Below are positions 1 through 8,855 of a stretch of 64,000 bases of DNA, one piece after another (position 1 is the first letter of the stretch; each line of letters opens with the position of its first letter). The stretch is from contig NZ_JBKBHX010000003.1 of NCBI RefSeq assembly GCF_046299575.1, positions 256,405-320,404 of the forward strand, written 5' to 3'. This stretch comes from Thermaurantimonas sp046299575. GTDB taxonomy: Bacteria > Bacteroidota > Bacteroidia > Flavobacteriales > Schleiferiaceae. The position numbers and the translations under genes were made by a program. A model generated the notes under the pieces. It was not told where the DNA came from. It ran no database searches and saw nothing but the letters and a program-made list of their open reading frames with translations.

Positions 1-1926
1 ATTTTCTTCGCTTGTAAAAGATGCGACAATCAATTTCCAACCTTGTCCGGCCGATTTTGACACGGCTGAAGATATGCCTTGAGCAGTTGATAACTGGCTG
101 TAAGAAGTATTTCCATTATTGGCTGATGCATCTTTAAAATAATCTCTTCCGCGCACGAAAGCACCACTACGCGTAAGTACTACCAAACGGTCGATAAAGG
201 CTTTTTGCGAAACATAGGGTTTTTCTGATTCTACAGGTGTATCTGATGGTTTTTCTTTTGGTGTTTGCAGGGTTGGCATAGTTCGCTGCTCTTTTGCAGT
301 AGTCGTTTGTGCAGGTTTTTCTTCCGCTTTAGGTGTCTCTCTTAAAGGCTTTTCTGTATTACTAGGCGATCGAGCCGGCTTTTTATCAGTTACTTCCGAG
401 CTTGATTTAATATCTTTTTCTTTTGTGCTTTCTTCAGCAGTATTCTGTTTTAATTTTTCTTCACTTCTGGTAGTAGGAAGTGCCTGTTGGTTGTCTTCGA
501 AAGTGATTTGTTCGCTTGTTGGAGTTACTTCAGCTTTTGTTTCTTGATATAGCAGTGCTTGCATTTTTCTCAGTCCGTAGGGCAAAGGCGATGGAGTGAG
601 GTCAATCTTCAATTTTTTATCTGCAAGTTCGGCTTGAATATTTTTAACCTCCGGAATGTACCCTCCAGATCTCCTTCTTGAAGCTCTTTTTGGCAGTGGT
701 CGCAAAGTAGATCGGTCTATTCTGTCTTTTCTGAAATAGTAATCGTGCAATATTTTTCGAACCAAAGGCTGATAATACTCCCAAAAGAATTTTCGGCGAT
801 CGTTGTAATCCTGGTTGTTGTAAAACAACTTGCGTATGTAGGTAATGCCTTTGAAATAAGCAGTAAGAAATCCAAATGGGTTGTCGCTGTAGTCGCCACA
901 GAAGTAGAAGCGCAAACCCTCAGCAGTGTCACCGATTACAGCCGGATAAATCTTTGGAATTCGATAGTACATCAGAAAGCTGTCGCCCCGTTCATTCGGA
1001 TGTACCCTGTAGTTGGCAATCACGTTTTCTTCAGCGTATGGAATGACTACGTCTTGCCAGAAGGGATATCTCAAATACTCAGGTAGGCCGTAGTATTGAG
1101 CGTATGCTCTTTTTGTATTGATTACTGGAACTTCTGAAATGAGGTCGTCTTTTTTTGTCAATACAAATACTATCCCGTTCTCATTCACATAGGCCAAACC
1201 AGGTCCCTTGTAATCCCATGGCCTGTCCTGAGATTCGTTGTGCAAGCGAATCATCCATTTGGGAATATCAGGGTTTTTTGCCGTGTCTAATTCGTCGTAA
1301 TATCTTAACGTCCAACCTGTATATCGAAACTGAAAGAGGTCTTCCAATGCTTTGCGCACATCATATGGAGTGGGAGAGGCTACAAGGTTAAACTCACCGA
1401 TAAGGAGCTTACGCTGCTGAAACATTTTTTCCATTACAGTAACCTCCGAAAAGTTTGCTCCGCCATAAATAAGCGTTGAACGTTCGTTGATACTGCCTTT
1501 CAGATACCATTCATTCGAATAAACGCCATATGCATCGGTGTAATAAAACGCGTCGTAATATTCTGCAATACTGTCGAGTTGCTCGTCAGAGTAAAGGCTA
1601 AGGTCTCTCACTTTGAACTGTGGTCTGTTTACGGGAAAAAATCCCCAGTAGTCCTCTGATTTGATGTATCTGTTTTTGTCAGGCTTAACAAAACGGTTGT
1701 AATTGAGTACCCACATCAAACTCAAGTGTTCGTCGTATGTGGTGCGTGAAACTGTTTTGTCCATTATAAAAATTCGAATGGGCTTTTTAGGCCAGAAATA
1801 CCAGATAAGGAAACTCCACAATGGTGTGAAAATCAATAGTATGACGATTATCTTCCTAACTAGATACTTAGTTCTTTTTGGTTTTTTTTGAGTAGAATCG
1901 GCTGGCTGAGTTTGAGCAGTACTCAC
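1..1926 (-). CDS. Membrane-anchored protein with probable C-terminal SPOR domain, partial (cut by left edge)
   Basis: An open frame of 642 codons runs from a GTG at 1926 to the window edge with no stop. No in-frame ATG lies between this GTG and an upstream TAA, so the GTG is the best start. Residues 1-24 are polar and basic and 25-44 form one hydrophobic helix. A folded, Tyr/Trp-rich region follows to about 430 (for example DKTVSRTTYDEH and EDYWGFFPV near 56-100). About 440-570 is a Pro/Thr/Glu/Lys linker. The last visible residues, GWKLIVASFTSEEN, resemble the opening strand of SPOR peptidoglycan-binding domains. This fits a single-pass inner-membrane protein reaching into the periplasm. I do not recognise the central domain; I only have an impression that similar proteins occur in other Bacteroidota. 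The SPOR call rests on 14 residues and is inference. Confidence 0.75.
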   Translation of the reverse strand, partial: MSTAQTQPADSTQKKPKRTKYLVRKIIVILLIFTPLWSFLIWYFWPKKPIRIFIMDKTVSRTTYDEHLSLMWVLNYNRFVKPDKNRYIKSEDYWGFFPVNRPQFKVRDLSLYSDEQLDSIAEYYDAFYYTDAYGVYSNEWYLKGSINERSTLIYGGANFSEVTVMEKMFQQRKLLIGEFNLVASPTPYDVRKALEDLFQFRYTGWTLRYYDELDTAKNPDIPKWMIRLHNESQDRPWDYKGPGLAYVNENGIVFVLTKKDDLISEVPVINTKRAYAQYYGLPEYLRYPFWQDVVIPYAEENVIANYRVHPNERGDSFLMYYRIPKIYPAVIGDTAEGLRFYFCGDYSDNPFGFLTAYFKGITYIRKLFYNNQDYNDRRKFFWEYYQPLVRKILHDYYFRKDRIDRSTLRPLPKRASRRRSGGYIPEVKNIQAELADKKLKIDLTPSPLPYGLRKMQALLYQETKAEVTPTSEQITFEDNQQALPTTRSEEKLKQNTAEESTKEKDIKSSSEVTDKKPARSPSNTEKPLRETPKAEEKPAQTTTAKEQRTMPTLQTPKEKPSDTPVESEKPYVSQKAFIDRLVVLTRSGAFVRGRDYFKDASANNGNTSYSQLSTAQGISSAVSKSAGQGWKLIVASFTSEEN

Positions 1927-2263
1927 TATTTTCTTGTATTTATGACTAAAATACCTTTAGTTTAGTGAGAAAATAAACCATTTTTTTTAAATTTATCAAT
2001 AAATGAATGTTGATAATCAGGCATGTAACACCTGAACTCTTTTGTGTTGTATTACAAAGTTTTCAACAAAAACGCAGTGATTTTTTCTTTCAAAAAATAA
2101 TCTTGTTAATAACTCTTAAAATATTGAACTTAAAACTATTTAGTAAGCTTTTTAATGATACACATTCATATTTTTCTGAATATTATTTGAATTTGCTTTT
2201 AATTTTTGCTAAAATTTTGAGTTTAAAGTTTCAAATGCTTTATTCGCACTGGCGGTTGAGATT
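1927..2263. other. AT-rich divergent intergenic region, no gene seen
   Basis: This stretch separates the minus-strand membrane protein from the forward subtilase and should hold both promoters. It is very AT-rich. A short forward frame (2007-2267) has a composition typical of random AT-rich sequence and overlaps the subtilase start, so I do not call it. I found no exact TAnnTTTG box. Confidence 0.6.
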
Positions 2264-3895
2264 ATGAAAAGTATTTATTCAATTTTTGTTTTTCTAGTTT
2301 CGCTTTTTTCAATGGCACAACCTAAAGATCGATATTGGGTTGAGTTTGCCTATAAAGGCACGTCCTTCGATCCTTTTACCTATTTTGACCCTAAAGCCAT
2401 TGAACGAAGACTCATAAACAATGTACCATTATGCGACAGTTCAGACTTTCCGGTTAACGAGCTTTTTTTAAAATATCTAACTTCTTGTAATGCAGAGGTT
2501 ATATATGCCTCGCGCTGGCTAAATGCAGCCTACATCATTGCTGATGATTATTCCATAAATCACATACAACAATTTACGTTTGTAAAATCGGTAAATAAAG
2601 TAGAAAGCCGGTTGGTCATCAGTTCCCTACCCTCTGTAACATCCGACGATGAAACTTTACAAGAATTGGCAGAACGGCAGATCGCCTTGATGAAAGGACA
2701 GCTTTTCGCCGAAAAAGGCATCACGGGAAAAGGCGTGCGAATAGCCATTTTTGATGGTGGATTTCCTAACGTCGATCGCCATCCGGCCTTTGAACACATC
2801 CGCAGCCAAAATCGAATTCTTGCTACCTTCGATTTCACCAAAAAGAATCAACACGCTTACCGAGGTAATAGTCATGGACTTTCGACTTTTTCAAACATTG
2901 GAGGAAAATTCGGAAAACTTTTCATAGGGCTGGCACCCGATGCCGAGTTTCTACTGGCCATCACAGAGGTGAATCGAGAAATCTTAAAAGAAGAAGTGTG
3001 GTGGGTGGCAGCAGCTGAATGGGCAGATAAAATGGGCGCTCAAATTATCAACAGCAGCCTCGGCTACACCGTACCGAGATACTCACCAGAACAAATGAAT
3101 GGAAGACACACAATGGTGTCGAGAGCTGCAAACATGGCTGTGGCAAAAGGAATCCTGGTTATCAATTCAGCAGGCAACGAGGGCGATGATCTTGACTGGC
3201 AAATTATAGGTGCCCCGGCAGATGCCGACAGCGTGCTCTCGGTAGGAGGTGTAAATCCCTACACTGGATTGAAAATCGGCTTTTCATCTTTTGGCCCAAC
3301 AGCCGAAAGAAAACTCAAACCCAATGTGGCAGCCAGTGGCACAACGGTGGCTGCAAAGGGAATTGATAGATATGGAGATGTAAGTGGCACATCATTTTCA
3401 GCGCCCTTGATCACAGGCTTTGCAGCGTGTGTTATGCAGTTGTATCCCGGATTAAAAGCAATGGAATACTTCGACAAAATTCAAAAATCTTCACATCTCT
3501 ACCCCTACTTCGACTACGCTCATGGGTATGGCGTACCCCAGGCAGATTTTTTCTTCACTGGTAAAAAAGAAAGAAGCACCTTTACGGCTGCAATTGTTCG
3601 AACTTCTATGTTAAACCCAGTAAATCCATTCGACAAGAAGAGCAATTTAGTAAATAAAAAATCTTCAATACTAGAAATAAAAATTTCACTCGAAGAAGAA
3701 CACAGCAACAATTCTAATTTTAAAGCTTTTGACTATTTCTACTACCACATTGCCAATGAAAAAAACGAATTATTGGACTATGAGGTACTCATACCGATAA
3801 AGGAATTTTCAATTCCTATTTCTCATCCGGATGCCGTAATTTTCAGAGCTTTTTATCAGGACCAATTCATTGAATTAAATTTAAAAAGCCAATGA
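2264..3895 (+). CDS. Secreted subtilisin-like serine protease (peptidase S8)
   Basis: A 543-residue S8 family endopeptidase. Residues 1-18 form a signal peptide ending near FSMAQ. About 20-130 looks like a propeptide. The catalytic triad is visible: Asp164 in AIFDGGF, His204 in GNSHGLST and Ser377 in SGTSFSAP. Asn305 in NSAGNEG is the oxyanion-hole residue. About 440-543 is a C-terminal extension of unclear fold. The usual T9SS sorting tail is not obvious, so it may stay periplasmic or be anchored another way. Its stop overlaps the next start (ATGA at 3892), so the two genes are translationally coupled. The family is certain; the substrate is unknown. Confidence 0.93.
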   Translation: MKSIYSIFVFLVSLFSMAQPKDRYWVEFAYKGTSFDPFTYFDPKAIERRLINNVPLCDSSDFPVNELFLKYLTSCNAEVIYASRWLNAAYIIADDYSINHIQQFTFVKSVNKVESRLVISSLPSVTSDDETLQELAERQIALMKGQLFAEKGITGKGVRIAIFDGGFPNVDRHPAFEHIRSQNRILATFDFTKKNQHAYRGNSHGLSTFSNIGGKFGKLFIGLAPDAEFLLAITEVNREILKEEVWWVAAAEWADKMGAQIINSSLGYTVPRYSPEQMNGRHTMVSRAANMAVAKGILVINSAGNEGDDLDWQIIGAPADADSVLSVGGVNPYTGLKIGFSSFGPTAERKLKPNVAASGTTVAAKGIDRYGDVSGTSFSAPLITGFAACVMQLYPGLKAMEYFDKIQKSSHLYPYFDYAHGYGVPQADFFFTGKKERSTFTAAIVRTSMLNPVNPFDKKSNLVNKKSSILEIKISLEEEHSNNSNFKAFDYFYYHIANEKNELLDYEVLIPIKEFSIPISHPDAVIFRAFYQDQFIELNLKSQ

Positions 3896-4593
3896 AAAAT
3901 TTATTAAAGCTTAGTTTGATCGTATTAGTGTGCTTTAATGCATCTGGTCAAACTACTGTTTTGAAAAAACCAAAAAGCGTTTTAGACGAAAATTATACCT
4001 ACGGAAAAAATCGAAAACATTACGTGCATACTGGATTTTCCTATTTACCAGGTATATCAGCTACTACCCTTCCGAACTTAGAATTCAGACCTTTTTCCTC
4101 AAGTTTATTCCAATTTTTTGCACTATATAAATACAAAATCAACAACACATTTTCATTAACTTCAGAACTAAGCTTTGGCGGTATAGAACTTACCTATAAA
4201 TTCAAGGATTCGATACCTCAATATTCTCTTTTTACGACTCAAAAAGAAGATAAAATTAACAGAGGTGAAATCGAACTTCGGCAAAATATTCGCATCAGAT
4301 ACTCAGGTGCCCAAAGCAAAATTGGTAATTTCGTAGAAATTGGTGTCTTAGGAGGTTTTGCCACGTCTAATCACTACACACATACGGGCGTTACAGCTCT
4401 AAATCAAAAAACAGAGATAAATTTTATCAATAGTCCCGTACAATTGACCGACGGAAACTTGTATTCCTTCAATCGATGGTATTATGGCTTTTCTGCCCGA
4501 TTGGGCTTTAATCGATTTTCCATTCCTTTTCGGTATATAAATATTGGTGATGTTAAATACATGGTTGCAGGCATTGAGATTTCATTTTTTTAA
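3892..4593 (+). CDS. Putative outer-membrane beta-barrel protein of unknown function
   Basis: A 233-residue protein with a signal peptide (MKNLLKLSLIVLVCFNASGQ). The rest alternates hydrophobic and polar residues with many aromatics and ends in IEISFF, a terminal aromatic typical of outer-membrane barrels. The start overlaps the protease stop by four bases, so the two are probably co-transcribed and may act at the same cell-surface site. I do not recognise the family; the barrel call comes from strand-like periodicity and the C-terminal Phe. Confidence 0.75.
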   Translation: MKNLLKLSLIVLVCFNASGQTTVLKKPKSVLDENYTYGKNRKHYVHTGFSYLPGISATTLPNLEFRPFSSSLFQFFALYKYKINNTFSLTSELSFGGIELTYKFKDSIPQYSLFTTQKEDKINRGEIELRQNIRIRYSGAQSKIGNFVEIGVLGGFATSNHYTHTGVTALNQKTEINFINSPVQLTDGNLYSFNRWYYGFSARLGFNRFSIPFRYINIGDVKYMVAGIEISFF

Positions 4594-4609
4594 TCCCTAA
4601 AAAAATTTT

Positions 4610-5248
4610 ATGCAAGAAATAGACATTAAAAAAAGATTTCCTGAATTTGAAAACGAGCTTATAAAAGAAATGCTCGAACACGCCATCATACGCGAATTTA
4701 TGGCGGGTGATTACATTATACAGTCAGGTCAATATTTCAAACAATCAATGCTCGTGTATGAAGGCACAGTAAAGCTATATCGTGAAGGCAATGAAGGTAA
4801 CGAATTTTACCTCTATCATATCAAAGCTGGTGAACCCTGCGCCCTTAGTATGAGCTGTGCTATCAGACAAGAGCGCAGTGAGGTGATTGCCAAGGCTGTA
4901 ACTGACTGCACACTCATCTTTATACCAGCTACCCTTACCGAAAAATGGATGACTACTTACCCCGGCTGGAACCGCTTTGTGCTCGATAGCTACAGAAAGC
5001 GCTTCGAAGAAATGCTCGAAACTATTGATCAAATATCCTTTAGAGCGCTGGATGAGCGCCTGGAATTCTATCTGAAGCGCCAACTAGAAATATATGGTTC
5101 TAATGTCATAAACATTTCTCATCAGCAAATAGCCGACGAACTAAACTCCTCAAGAGAGGTCATATCTCGCCTTCTTAAAAAAATGGAACAGCGCGGTTGG
5201 CTTGAACTTCACAGAAACCAGATTGTTTTATTGCCAAAATTTAAGTAA
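4610..5248 (+). CDS. Crp/Fnr-family transcriptional regulator
   Basis: A 212-residue protein with an N-terminal cyclic-nucleotide-binding-like beta-roll (about 15-120), a dimerisation helix (about 125-155) and a C-terminal winged helix. The recognition region reads ISHQQIADELNSSREVISRL, the classic Crp/Fnr helix-turn-helix. The beta-roll lacks a clear cAMP phosphate-binding cassette, so it probably senses something else. Cys77 and Cys83 lie close together in EPCALSMSCA, which raises the possibility of redox, metal or sulfur sensing (inference). It starts 16 bp after the barrel gene, and an esterase gene follows 34 bp after it. Confidence 0.9.
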   Translation: MQEIDIKKRFPEFENELIKEMLEHAIIREFMAGDYIIQSGQYFKQSMLVYEGTVKLYREGNEGNEFYLYHIKAGEPCALSMSCAIRQERSEVIAKAVTDCTLIFIPATLTEKWMTTYPGWNRFVLDSYRKRFEEMLETIDQISFRALDERLEFYLKRQLEIYGSNVINISHQQIADELNSSREVISRLLKKMEQRGWLELHRNQIVLLPKFK

Positions 5249-5282
5249 TTGTTATTTTTACTTTTCTAAAATTCTAACTGCT

Positions 5283-6473
5283 ATGAAGAAAATTTATACG
5301 CTTAGCACAGCTTTCTTTCTGGTTTTAACGCTTAATGGCCAGAGGTACCTAAACGAGGTTTTCACACAACTTGACTCCATAAAAGATGTACAATATGGGC
5401 AAGGTTTAGCCTGGAACAACGACACAGTAAAACTTTATGTCGATATCTTCAAGCCGGCAAATGATTCTGCAACGAACAGACCCCTCATTATCCTCGCTCA
5501 CGGAGGCTCTTTCATAGCCGGAAATCGACAAGATGAATTTATTACCGACTTGTGCAGGCGTTTTGCCCGCCGTGGCTATGTTACAGCCTCCATTTCCTAT
5601 CGATTGGGTGTCAATCAACAAAACTTTCTGAATATTTCTGAAGAATTTATCATGGCTGCCATCAGAGGCACACAAGACTTCAATGCCGCTGTGCGGTTCT
5701 TTAAGAAATCAGCCACTCAAGGCAACCCTTACGGAATTGACACAAACCGCGTGGTGGCAGGTGGCTATTCTGCTGGTAGCATAGCTGCGCTGCACTCTGT
5801 GTATTTGCGCGATACCAACGTAGTAACTCAACAAGTGCGATCACTCATTAAATTACTAGGAGGTGTTGAGGGAAACAGCGGAAATCCCGGCTTCAGCTCA
5901 AGATCACATCTGGTAGTGAATATCGCAGGTGCTGTGCTCGATACACAAATAATACTTCAGCAGCACGTAAGGCCCATTGTGAGTTTCCATGGCACAGCCG
6001 ATAACACGGTGAAATTTGGAAGAGGCTTTGTACAAGTGAATGGTTTCAACATTTTGCAGCTCGATGGGTCAAGTCTGATAGATGTGCGCGTAAAAAATCT
6101 CGGTTCTGCAAGTTCTCTGTTTGCTTTTCAGAACGTAGATCACGACCTGCCCTACAACACCACAAGAAGAAATACCATTGTAACCGAGATGGCAAATTTC
6201 CTCTTCGCCTGGCTGAATGGAACTCTCGGGCAAAAAACATTTACCGATCTACGAGTGGCCTATTATCCCAACCCTGCTCGCGAGGTATTGAACATTACGC
6301 TTGAGAAGTCAGCTCTGGTAAAATTTTACTCCATCAATGGCCAACTTCTCAGGGAGATCTCTTGTACCGAAGGCGATAATGCCATCAATGTAGCTGACCT
6401 CCCAAGAGGCATGGTGATAATAAGCATTCACGATGGTGTAAATACCGTAACAAACAAGTTGCTTTTACAATAA
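5283..6473 (+). CDS. Secreted alpha/beta-hydrolase (carboxylesterase-like) with T9SS C-terminal sorting domain
   Basis: A 396-residue protein. I start it at ATG 5283 because that gives a clean signal peptide (MKKIYTLSTAFFLVLTLNGQ); an in-frame ATG at 5202 lies inside the upstream Crp gene. The fold is an alpha/beta hydrolase: oxyanion motif HGGSF at 73-77, nucleophile Ser163 in GGYSAGS, probable Asp240 in GTADN and His287 in NVDHDL. Residues about 322-396 form a type A T9SS sorting domain (YYPNPAREVLNI, then FYSINGQLL, ending TNKLLLQ). The protein is therefore expected to cross the outer membrane through T9SS and be released or surface-anchored. The substrate is not predictable; it is probably an ester. 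Confidence 0.9.
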   Translation: MKKIYTLSTAFFLVLTLNGQRYLNEVFTQLDSIKDVQYGQGLAWNNDTVKLYVDIFKPANDSATNRPLIILAHGGSFIAGNRQDEFITDLCRRFARRGYVTASISYRLGVNQQNFLNISEEFIMAAIRGTQDFNAAVRFFKKSATQGNPYGIDTNRVVAGGYSAGSIAALHSVYLRDTNVVTQQVRSLIKLLGGVEGNSGNPGFSSRSHLVVNIAGAVLDTQIILQQHVRPIVSFHGTADNTVKFGRGFVQVNGFNILQLDGSSLIDVRVKNLGSASSLFAFQNVDHDLPYNTTRRNTIVTEMANFLFAWLNGTLGQKTFTDLRVAYYPNPAREVLNITLEKSALVKFYSINGQLLREISCTEGDNAINVADLPRGMVIISIHDGVNTVTNKLLLQ

Positions 6474-6503
6474 TTTAACAGGCAACTGAAAACGAATTTT
6501 CTT

Positions 6504-6511
6504 TAGTTTTG
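6504..6511 (+). promoter_or_regulatory. Putative -7 box (TAGTTTTG) upstream of tRNA-Arg
   Basis: TAGTTTTG matches the Bacteroidota -7 consensus TAnnTTTG and lies about 38 bp before the mature tRNA end. No clear TTTG -33 box sits at the usual distance, so confidence is moderate. Confidence 0.5.
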
Positions 6512-6549
6512 CAGCCCTTATTGAAGCTCACCTATAGGGGAGCATAATG

Positions 6550-6623
6550 GGTCCGGTAGCTCAGCTGGATAGAGCAACTGCCTTCTAAGCAGTAGGTCAA
6601 AGGTTCGAATCCTTTCCGGATCA
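6550..6623 (+). tRNA. tRNA-Arg (anticodon UCU)
   Basis: A full 74-nt cloverleaf. The acceptor GGTCCGG pairs with CCGGATC (one G-T pair) and the discriminator is A. The D-arm reads AGCTCAGCTGGATAGAGC. The anticodon stem ACTGC/GCAGT encloses loop CTTCTAA, giving anticodon TCT. The T-loop is TTCGAAT. CCA is not encoded. A terminator follows directly. Confidence 0.96.
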
Positions 6624-6640
6624 CTTAAAATTAACCTTGA

Positions 6641-6671
6641 AAGCTGCATCTTTAAGATGCAGCTTTTTTTT
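6641..6671 (+). terminator. Rho-independent terminator after tRNA-Arg
   Basis: A perfect stem AAGCTGCATC/GATGCAGCTT with a TTTAA loop, followed by a run of eight T. It ends the tRNA-Arg transcript. Confidence 0.9.
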
Positions 6672-6772
6672 ATTGTTTTCAAAAACTATTTAATTCCAAG
6701 AAATTTTCTATTGTGGGTGATAGTTAAATTTTTCCAAATCTTTTTCTTTTTAAATTGAAATTACGGCTTTTA

Positions 6773-6800
6773 AAGAAAAAAACCCGGTCAGAGCCGGGTT
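6773..6800 (-). terminator. Rho-independent terminator of sodA
   Basis: Read on the minus strand, the stem AACCCGG/CCGGGTT closes a six-base loop and is followed by a long T run. It lies just beyond the sodA stop. Confidence 0.88.
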
Positions 6801-6820
6801 AAAATTGTTAAAGTCTAATT

Positions 6821-7432
6821 TTATTTCATCGCTTCCTGGTATCTGCGACTTACTTCAGGCCAATTTACCACATTCCAGAAGGCTGCGATGTACTCAGGCC
6901 TGCGGTTTTGATACTTTAAGTAGTAGGCGTGTTCCCAAACATCGAGACCCAGAATGGGAGTACCTTTTTGTTCAGCAACATCCATAAGTGGGTTATCTTG
7001 GTTAGGAGTGCTAGTTATGAAAAGCTTTTTGTCAGGACCTACGCAGAGCCATGCCCATCCGGAGCCGAAACGGGAAGCCGCAGCCTTGTTAAACTCTTCT
7101 TTCATCTTGTCGAAAGAGCCAAAGGTTTTGTCAATAGCAGCAGCGAGCTCACCTGTGGGTACACCTCCTCCGTTTGGCGACATAATTAGCCAAAACATGG
7201 AATGGTTGTAGTGACCACCGCCATTATTGCGCACGGCTACAGGCAGCTTACTTACGATAGCCATGAGCTCTTCGATGGTTTTATTCTCATACTCTGTGCC
7301 CTGAATGGCGGCATTCAGATTGTTAACATATGCCGCATGATGCTTGCCATGATGAATTTCCATAGTCATGGCATCGATGTGCGGTTCTAAAGCCGCTTTG
7401 TCATAAGGCAAGTTAGGAAGTGTAAAAGCCAT
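6821..7432 (-). CDS. sodA: Superoxide dismutase, Mn-type
   Basis: A 203-residue cytoplasmic enzyme (no signal peptide) that converts superoxide to oxygen and hydrogen peroxide. Metal ligands are visible: His27 (MEIHHGKHH), His77 (HYNHSMFW), Asp164 and His168 (LDVWEHAYY). Gly residues at 71-73 (GGGHYNH) and Gln145 in PNQDNP favour the Mn form over the Fe form, which usually carries AAQ before the second His. Length is normal for the Fe/Mn family. It stands alone with its own terminator and a TACCTTTG -7 box 32 bp upstream. Confidence 0.95.
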   Translation of the reverse strand: MAFTLPNLPYDKAALEPHIDAMTMEIHHGKHHAAYVNNLNAAIQGTEYENKTIEELMAIVSKLPVAVRNNGGGHYNHSMFWLIMSPNGGGVPTGELAAAIDKTFGSFDKMKEEFNKAAASRFGSGWAWLCVGPDKKLFITSTPNQDNPLMDVAEQKGTPILGLDVWEHAYYLKYQNRRPEYIAAFWNVVNWPEVSRRYQEAMK

Positions 7433-7463
7433 TTTTCTTGGTTTTATTGATTAAAAATCGAAA

Positions 7464-7471
7464 CAAAGGTA
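7464..7471 (-). promoter_or_regulatory. Putative -7 box (TACCTTTG) of sodA
   Basis: On the minus strand TACCTTTG fits TAnnTTTG exactly and would give a leader of about 25 nt to the sodA ATG. A -33 TTTG is not clear. Confidence 0.5.
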
Positions 7472-7523
7472 AAATTCAAAAAGTTTAGCTACGGATTGAT
7501 TCTGTCAATCACTTATCGATGAC

Positions 7524-8393
7524 TCAGTTTCTGTACTTTAAAAGATTAAGCAAGTATTGACCATATCCACTTTTTAAGAGAGGAGCTGCTGCAGCCTCTA
7601 ACTGCTCATCGGTGATAAATCCTTTACGCCAGGCAATCTCTTCGATGCATCCGATTTTTAATCCCTGTCGCTCTTCGATTACTTGTACAAATTGCCCAGC
7701 CTGCATAAGAGAGGTAAATGTACCCGTATCGAGCCAGGCTGTACCGCGCTCGAGCTTTCGCACTTCCAGGCGACCTTGACGAAGGTATTCGTTGTTTACA
7801 TCGGTAATTTCATACTCACCTCGCGCACTTGGTTTAATCTCAGATGCAATTTTTACTACATCGTTGTCGTAAAAATACAGCCCGGGTACAGCATAGTTCG
7901 ACTTTGGGCGCTTGGGCTTTTCTTCAATAGAAATAACTCGGTTGTTTTCATCAAATTCTACCACGCCATAACGCTCCGGGTCGCTTACGTGATAAGCGAA
8001 TACGATACCACCTTTGGGATTTTCGCAAGTTGCCAACAGCCGGCCCATGCCCTGTCCATAAAAAATGTTGTCGCCCAACACGAGAGCTGCACTATCGCTT
8101 CCGATAAAATCTTTTCCTAACACAAAAGCCTGCGCAAGCCCGTTGGGTTCGTGTTGAACAGTGTATTGAAAGTTACAACCTATGCGGCTACCATCGCCCA
8201 GTAGCCGATGAAAAAGAGGAGCATCGTGCGGAGTGGTGATGATCAATATATCGCGAATACCTGCCAGGAGTAAAGTCGATAGCGGATAATACACCATTGG
8301 TTTATCATACACAGGCATTAGTTGCTTACTAATGGCTAAGGTGAGTGGGTGAAGTCGCGTACCACTGCCGCCGGCTAAAACAATTCCTTTCAT
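7524..8393 (-). CDS. rfbA: Glucose-1-phosphate thymidylyltransferase
   Basis: A 289-residue nucleotidyltransferase that makes dTDP-glucose from dTTP and glucose-1-phosphate, the first step to dTDP-L-rhamnose and related surface sugars. The N-terminus has the signature MKGIVLAGGSGTRLHPLT, then KQLMPVYDKPMVYYPLS. LGDNIFYG near 107 and EEKPKRPKSNYAVPGLYFYD near 157-176 are typical of RmlA. Length is the family norm. Its pathway partner rfbB (dehydratase) lies about 20 kb away at 28651, so the pathway is split here rather than in one rfb operon. Confidence 0.95.
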   Translation of the reverse strand: MKGIVLAGGSGTRLHPLTLAISKQLMPVYDKPMVYYPLSTLLLAGIRDILIITTPHDAPLFHRLLGDGSRIGCNFQYTVQHEPNGLAQAFVLGKDFIGSDSAALVLGDNIFYGQGMGRLLATCENPKGGIVFAYHVSDPERYGVVEFDENNRVISIEEKPKRPKSNYAVPGLYFYDNDVVKIASEIKPSARGEYEITDVNNEYLRQGRLEVRKLERGTAWLDTGTFTSLMQAGQFVQVIEERQGLKIGCIEEIAWRKGFITDEQLEAAAAPLLKSGYGQYLLNLLKYRN

Positions 8394-8492
8394 GCAATTT
8401 TTTATTTACGATGTGAAAGTAGTGTGAAAGTAAGAAAATCGCACAAAAGAATCCATGCCAAATGCGAAGAATTTTACATATCAGAATTTCAC

Positions 8493-8522
8493 TTTGCATT
8501 AATCATCGCGTTAGTATATTTG
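8493..8522 (+). promoter_or_regulatory. Bacteroidota-type promoter of tRNA-Ala
   Basis: TTTG at 8493-8496, an 18-bp spacer, then TATATTTG at 8515-8522. Both boxes match the Bacteroidota -33/-7 consensus. The mature tRNA begins 17 bp downstream. Confidence 0.8.
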
Positions 8523-8539
8523 CAGCCACTTAAATAAAT

Positions 8540-8613
8540 GGGGAATTAGCTCAGCTGGCTAGAGCGCTACAATGGCATTGTAGAGGTCATCGGTTCGACT
8601 CCGATATTCTCCA
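8540..8613 (+). tRNA. tRNA-Ala (anticodon GGC)
   Basis: 74 nt. The acceptor GGGGAAT pairs with ATTCTCC (one G-T pair) and the discriminator is A. The anticodon stem CTACA/TGTAG encloses loop ATGGCAT, giving anticodon GGC. The T-loop is TTCGACT. CCA is not encoded. Confidence 0.96.
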
Positions 8614-8624
8614 CGCAGCTTAGT

Positions 8625-8653
8625 AAACCCACCATCATACGGTGGGTTTTTTT
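8625..8653 (+). terminator. Rho-independent terminator after tRNA-Ala
   Basis: Stem AAACCCACC/GGTGGGTTT with a seven-base loop and a run of seven T. Confidence 0.9.
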
Positions 8654-8855
8654 ATTTCCTGCTGCATTTTTAATTTATACCAACAAGCTTTTTTAACCTT
8701 TTGCAAGGAGAAATACTGTAATAAATCTTTTAAGTTAATCGCTCATTTATAGTCAATTATTAATTTCAATAAATACCCCGCAATCACAAAATTTTGGTTG
8801 ACAGACATACGATTTTGTTTTACTGAGGAGTTAATCGATTGACGGTATTTATATA

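Noticed and set aside
2007..2267. 86-codon forward frame before the subtilase
   Set aside because: AT-rich random composition, no leader signals, overlaps the real subtilase start.
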